Shown in pieces: positions 5,726 through 6,750 of a stretch of DNA of 6,750 nucleotides. Position numbers and translations under genes: made by a program. The notes under the pieces are model-generated. The model did no database searches. It worked only from the letters and a program-made list of their open reading frames with translations, and was not told the DNA's origin. The stretch is taken from NCBI GenBank assembly GCA_025453735.1, contig JALOPY010000252.1:1-6750 (forward strand). Direction: 5' to 3'. Origin of the DNA: a bacterium. GTDB lineage: Bacteria; Zhuqueibacterota; Zhuqueibacteria; Thermofontimicrobiales; Thermofontimicrobiaceae. The stretch's first letter is position 1, and each line of letters begins with the position of its first letter.

Positions 5726-6750
5726 ATGCCACGAAAACAAAAACGAATCAAAGATATTTCCACCGATAGTTACCAACATCCAACTGCCGATTCCCCATCA
5801 CGGCCTGAAGTGGGCATTCAGACTCAATTTAAAAAGAAAAAGCCAGCCGTTACTTATCGTTACGACTCATCGTTAGATCCCCAGATGTCGTGGGATGAAG
5901 GCAATGCGGCACGGGAACAGGGCGAAGCAAATATAGCTGATATTCTGAAATATTGCGCTCAGGCAAATGAAATATTATCATCTGATATTGGAACTGAATT
6001 CTCTCACAATGAAATAGAAACTGCAAAGCAAGAAATTAAAAAGGCTCAGGAAGCGGCTCTTGCATTAAAAAGCATGTCAAAGCCGTTCCTCAATTGGACG
6101 GGCAAAGCTGAAAAGCCTCAGTTTTCCGTGCCCACCTTGCCTTTATTCGTACACGAACGACTCTCCACCAAAGCCATTATTGAAACCCTGCGCGGTCATA
6201 AAAAGGGCAAAGACCAGCTCAGTCTTTTTGGCGATCCTCAACATTCGATTACCGACCAGATTCTGCGTGCCTACGAGCACCGCGACCAGTGGGTGAACCG
6301 TATGATCCTCGGTGACTCGCTGGCGGTGATGAACTCGCTCTTGCATTACGAAGGTTTGGGAGGGCAGGTACAGATGATTTATATAGACCCGCCTTATGGT
6401 ATCAAATTTGGCTCCAACTTTCAGCCATTTGTACGCAAGCGGGATGTAAAGCATAATGAAGATGATGATATGACTTACGAACCAGAGATGGTACAGGCGT
6501 ATCGAGATACCTGGGATCTTGGATTGCATAGTTATCTTACTTACATGCGTGATCGCCTTAAGTTGGACTGGGAGCTTCTTCATCCTAGCGGAAGCATTTT
6601 TGTTCAGATTAGCGATGAGAATGTGCATCATGTTCGTGAGTTGATGGATGACGTTTTCGGTGAAAAGAATTTTGTTTCGATCATTACTTTCAAAAAGACT
6701 ACTGGTTTGACTGGTAAGCTTTTGACTCAAGTGAGCGATTATCTAATTTG
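5726..6750 (+). CDS. Adenine-specific DNA methyltransferase, beta-class / type III Mod-like, 3' end outside window
   Basis: N-terminal 341 codons of a large DNA methyltransferase, open to the window edge. ATG 5726 follows AAGGAGA (5712-5718) by seven bases. A Lys/Arg-rich start is followed by a helical linker (about 60-115) and then the conserved block PFLNWTGKAE...LPLFVHERLSTKAI (120-151). The catalytic core begins with WVNRMILGDSLAVMNSL (189-205) and motif IV, DPPY, at 221-224 in QVQMIYIDPPYGIKFGSNF. Then come FVRKRDVKHNEDDD (235-248), a TYMRDRL helix and HPSGSIFVQISDENVHHVRELMDDVFGEKNF (286-316), typical of N6-adenine methyltransferases of the type III Mod sort. DPPY comes early and no FxGxG (AdoMet motif I) precedes it, consistent with the beta order in which motif I lies later. 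It methylates adenine in a target sequence, likely paired with a helicase/nuclease (Res-like) gene downstream, which cannot be seen. It could also be solitary or part of another defence system. Confidence 0.88.
   Translation, partial: MPRKQKRIKDISTDSYQHPTADSPSRPEVGIQTQFKKKKPAVTYRYDSSLDPQMSWDEGNAAREQGEANIADILKYCAQANEILSSDIGTEFSHNEIETAKQEIKKAQEAALALKSMSKPFLNWTGKAEKPQFSVPTLPLFVHERLSTKAIIETLRGHKKGKDQLSLFGDPQHSITDQILRAYEHRDQWVNRMILGDSLAVMNSLLHYEGLGGQVQMIYIDPPYGIKFGSNFQPFVRKRDVKHNEDDDMTYEPEMVQAYRDTWDLGLHSYLTYMRDRLKLDWELLHPSGSIFVQISDENVHHVRELMDDVFGEKNFVSIITFKKTTGLTGKLLTQVSDYLI

Noticed and set aside
6143..6730. A 195-codon open frame on the minus strand
   Set aside because: It lies wholly opposite the methyltransferase, whose sense frame carries DPPY and other conserved blocks; the antisense protein has no recognisable family features.

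Overview
The window looks like chromosomal DNA of a Gram-negative bacterium: an OmpA-type peptidoglycan-binding C-terminus, a Tat-exported protein and an ABC importer are all present. GC content looks moderate, spacers are AT-rich, Shine-Dalgarno sites are strong, and one promoter is close to the sigma-70 consensus. The mix of LVIVD-repeat proteins, a Tat-tagged TldD and heptameric spacer repeats reminds me of FCB-like or candidate-phylum (KSB1/Calditrichota-like) genomes. That placement is a low-confidence impression, not something the sequence proves.

Region 1 (about 1-1894) is a transport unit. It begins with the last 43 codons of an OmpA-domain protein. A 160-bp spacer follows, built largely of 7-bp repeats arranged as an inverted repeat. 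Then come a NitT/TauT-type ABC permease (GTG start) and its ATPase, translationally coupled. The OmpA tail resembles the domain fused to some ABC substrate-binding proteins, so the three genes may form one importer whose binding protein is tethered to peptidoglycan. The substrate is unknown.

Region 2 (about 1895-2619) has no intact gene. It holds a decayed LVIVD-repeat beta-propeller gene, readable in one frame as about five repeats but broken by two in-frame stops and lacking a start. A short AT-rich leader with a small inverted repeat follows.

Region 3 (2620-5474) is a two-gene operon encoding a TldD/TldE (PmbA) metalloprotease pair, closed by a clear rho-independent terminator. TldD carries a twin-arginine signal peptide and all expected zinc-site residues. 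TldE has no signal peptide and no zinc motif, and appears to lack an internal segment of about 35 residues. The simplest reading is a TldD/E complex acting outside the cytoplasm, with TldE carried along by TldD through the Tat pore.

Region 4 (5475-6750) is an independent unit. A strong promoter and a leader of about 130 nt precede the first 341 codons of a large adenine-specific DNA methyltransferase of the type III Mod-like (beta-class) kind, which runs off the window. A restriction or helicase partner may lie beyond the edge.
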